DNA of 33,902 bases from NCBI GenBank assembly GCA_028824965.1, contig JAPKBD010000008.1, positions 1 to 33,902 on the forward strand, given 5' to 3'. The position numbers and the translations under genes are program-made. Numbering within the stretch: the stretch's first letter is position 1; the number at the start of each line of letters is the position of its first letter. The notes beneath the pieces are model-generated. The model saw nothing but the letters and a program-made list of their open reading frames with translations. It was not told the DNA's origin and searched no databases. This document shows, piece after piece, positions 33,122 to 33,902 of this stretch. Source of the DNA: Alphaproteobacteria bacterium. Its GTDB lineage: Bacteria; Pseudomonadota; Alphaproteobacteria; GCA-2731375.

Positions 33122-33484
33122 ATGGAAATAAATGGAAAAATTGTAGAACTCCTCCCGGAGGTATCTGGGGAGTCTGCCCGTGGTCCCTGGCGCAAGCAGG
33201 AGTATATTCTGGAAACCGGGGGGCAGTATCCCAAGAAAATTTGCTTCATGGTTTGGAGTGATAAGATAGACGAATTCGCTATCAAGACTGGGGAAAACCT
33301 AGCTGTATCCATCGATATCGAAAGCCGGGAATATAACGGTCGCTGGTACACTGATGTGAAAGCTTGGCAGGTCGCGCGGGCGGGTGCCAATGCAGGTGAC
33401 ATCCCATTCGCTGATCCTGGCGCTCCGAATTCCGCACATGCTGAAGATGCATACTCGTCTATTGATGACGAAATCCCATTTTGA
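33122..33484 (+). CDS. DUF3127 OB-fold, SSB-like protein
   Basis: A 120-residue protein starting MEINGKIVELLPEVSGESAR. The order of motifs matches DUF3127, an OB-fold family I know mainly from Bacteroidota: RGPWRKQEYILE, PKKICFMVWSDKIDEF, then VSIDIESREYNGRWYTDVKA. The chain ends in an acidic tail closing with DDEIPF, very close to the DDDIPF tip by which bacterial SSB recruits partners. Binding of single-stranded nucleic acid and SSB-partner proteins is therefore likely but not proven. AGGACATACATC precedes the ATG; an upstream extension to 33092 has no better site. Base composition is more AT-rich than the neighbouring genes. It stands alone, which together with the family range suggests horizontal transfer. 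Confidence 0.83.
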   Translation: MEINGKIVELLPEVSGESARGPWRKQEYILETGGQYPKKICFMVWSDKIDEFAIKTGENLAVSIDIESREYNGRWYTDVKAWQVARAGANAGDIPFADPGAPNSAHAEDAYSSIDDEIPF

Positions 33485-33893
33485 GCACCATCTTGGCTGT
33501 TGCCTGACAAATTCTTACCGATCCGGGTTTGCCTGAAGCAGAATGATATTGGAGCCGATTACGGCAGACCTTGCAGCACGTCCTACTTGGCTCCGTATTC
33601 GCCTGTGATTACCCTAATTTCACCCGTGGGGCCGAGAATGCCTTGGCTCCCGTCCGTCAAGGATTGAAAGTCGTATACTGGAAATTGGGGCGCTGCAGAC
33701 AGAAGTGTTCTGGCCGATGACCAACGCATTGTACCAACAAGTGACAGTCCATTTCCATGACACCGGACTTCACGTTTGGCCGTCAATATGTATGATTAGC
33801 AGTAACGGCATATTCCGAACCGAACTTGGTGATGGCCAATGAGCGGAGTTTTCATTACGGCCATCGTTATTCTCAACAAGGAGACCCTTAGCG
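33485..33893. other. 409-bp stretch without a supported gene
   Basis: I see no convincing coding region. A 67-codon minus-strand frame (33583-33786) starts only at TTG, has no ribosome site and resembles nothing I know. A possible promoter at 33769-33796 and the ribosome site of the next gene (AAGGAG) lie at the right end. Confidence 0.45.
33769..33796 (+). promoter_or_regulatory. Possible sigma-70-type promoter
   Basis: TTCACG (33769-33774) and TATGAT (33791-33796) are separated by 16 bp, about 100 bp before the ATG at 33894. The -10 element is good and the -35 matches four of six consensus positions. Confidence 0.3.
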
Positions 33894-33902
33894 ATGACCG
33901 TC
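33894..33902 (+). CDS. First codons of a gene cut by the window edge
   Basis: ATGACCGTC (Met-Thr-Val) follows AAGGAGACCCTTAGCG, a strong ribosome site at about 10 nt, with a possible promoter upstream. Only three codons are inside the window, so the product cannot be named. Confidence 0.5.

Noticed and set aside
33583-33786. 67-codon minus-strand frame in the right-hand spacer
   Set aside because: It begins only with TTG, has no ribosome site, and the translated product shows no recognisable motif.

Overview
The window reads as chromosomal DNA of an alphaproteobacterium, probably Rhodospirillales-like (inference). It is densely coded and moderately GC-rich. A block of CarD, seven-iron ferredoxin FdxA, an HslR-type S4 protein and a Suv3-type RNA helicase, all on the minus strand, is a gene neighbourhood I associate with that class. 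No rRNA, tRNA, CRISPR array, insertion sequence or integrase is visible.

Layout. (1) 1-5.7 kb: housekeeping block (carD, fdxA, TerB-like, S4, helicase), with one frameshifted exported-protein gene on the plus strand between the TerB-like and S4 genes. (2) 5.8-9.1 kb: a multi-pass membrane protein, a second frameshifted exported-protein gene behind a short 11-bp tandem repeat, a xylose-isomerase-like TIM barrel protein and a periplasmic PCu(A)C copper chaperone. (3) 9.1-15.1 kb: a tight minus-strand operon, class III aminotransferase > HyuA > HyuB > membrane di-iron desaturase, with 4-, 4- and 32-nt overlaps. (4) 15.4-18.3 kb: a large FecR-domain surface-type protein whose frame is broken by one in-frame TAG. 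(5) 18.3-32.8 kb: a run of catabolic genes (PhyH dioxygenase, two GSTs, PAS_5 protein, double EthD protein, Baeyer-Villiger-type monooxygenase, histidinol-dehydrogenase-family enzyme, CRYL1/carnitine-dehydrogenase-like enzyme, SDR, alpha/beta hydrolase, amidase, single-chain acyl-CoA carboxylase), with housekeeping yajQ between the two halves. (6) 32.8-33.9 kb: sparse coding, with a DUF3127 OB-fold protein that looks foreign and the first codons of a further gene.

How it fits together. The right-hand cluster has the enzyme types needed to oxidise an alcohol to a ketone, insert oxygen, cleave the ester or amide, oxidise the released alcohol to an acid and carboxylate an acyl-CoA. No regulator, transporter, CoA ligase or thiolase is in the window. 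I recognise the families but not the substrate, so this is the best candidate for an undescribed pathway. The aminotransferase-HyuA-HyuB-desaturase operon is a second candidate. Three interrupted genes within 16 kb, all for proteins with N-terminal export signals, mean either real decay or switching, or sequence errors; raw reads would decide.
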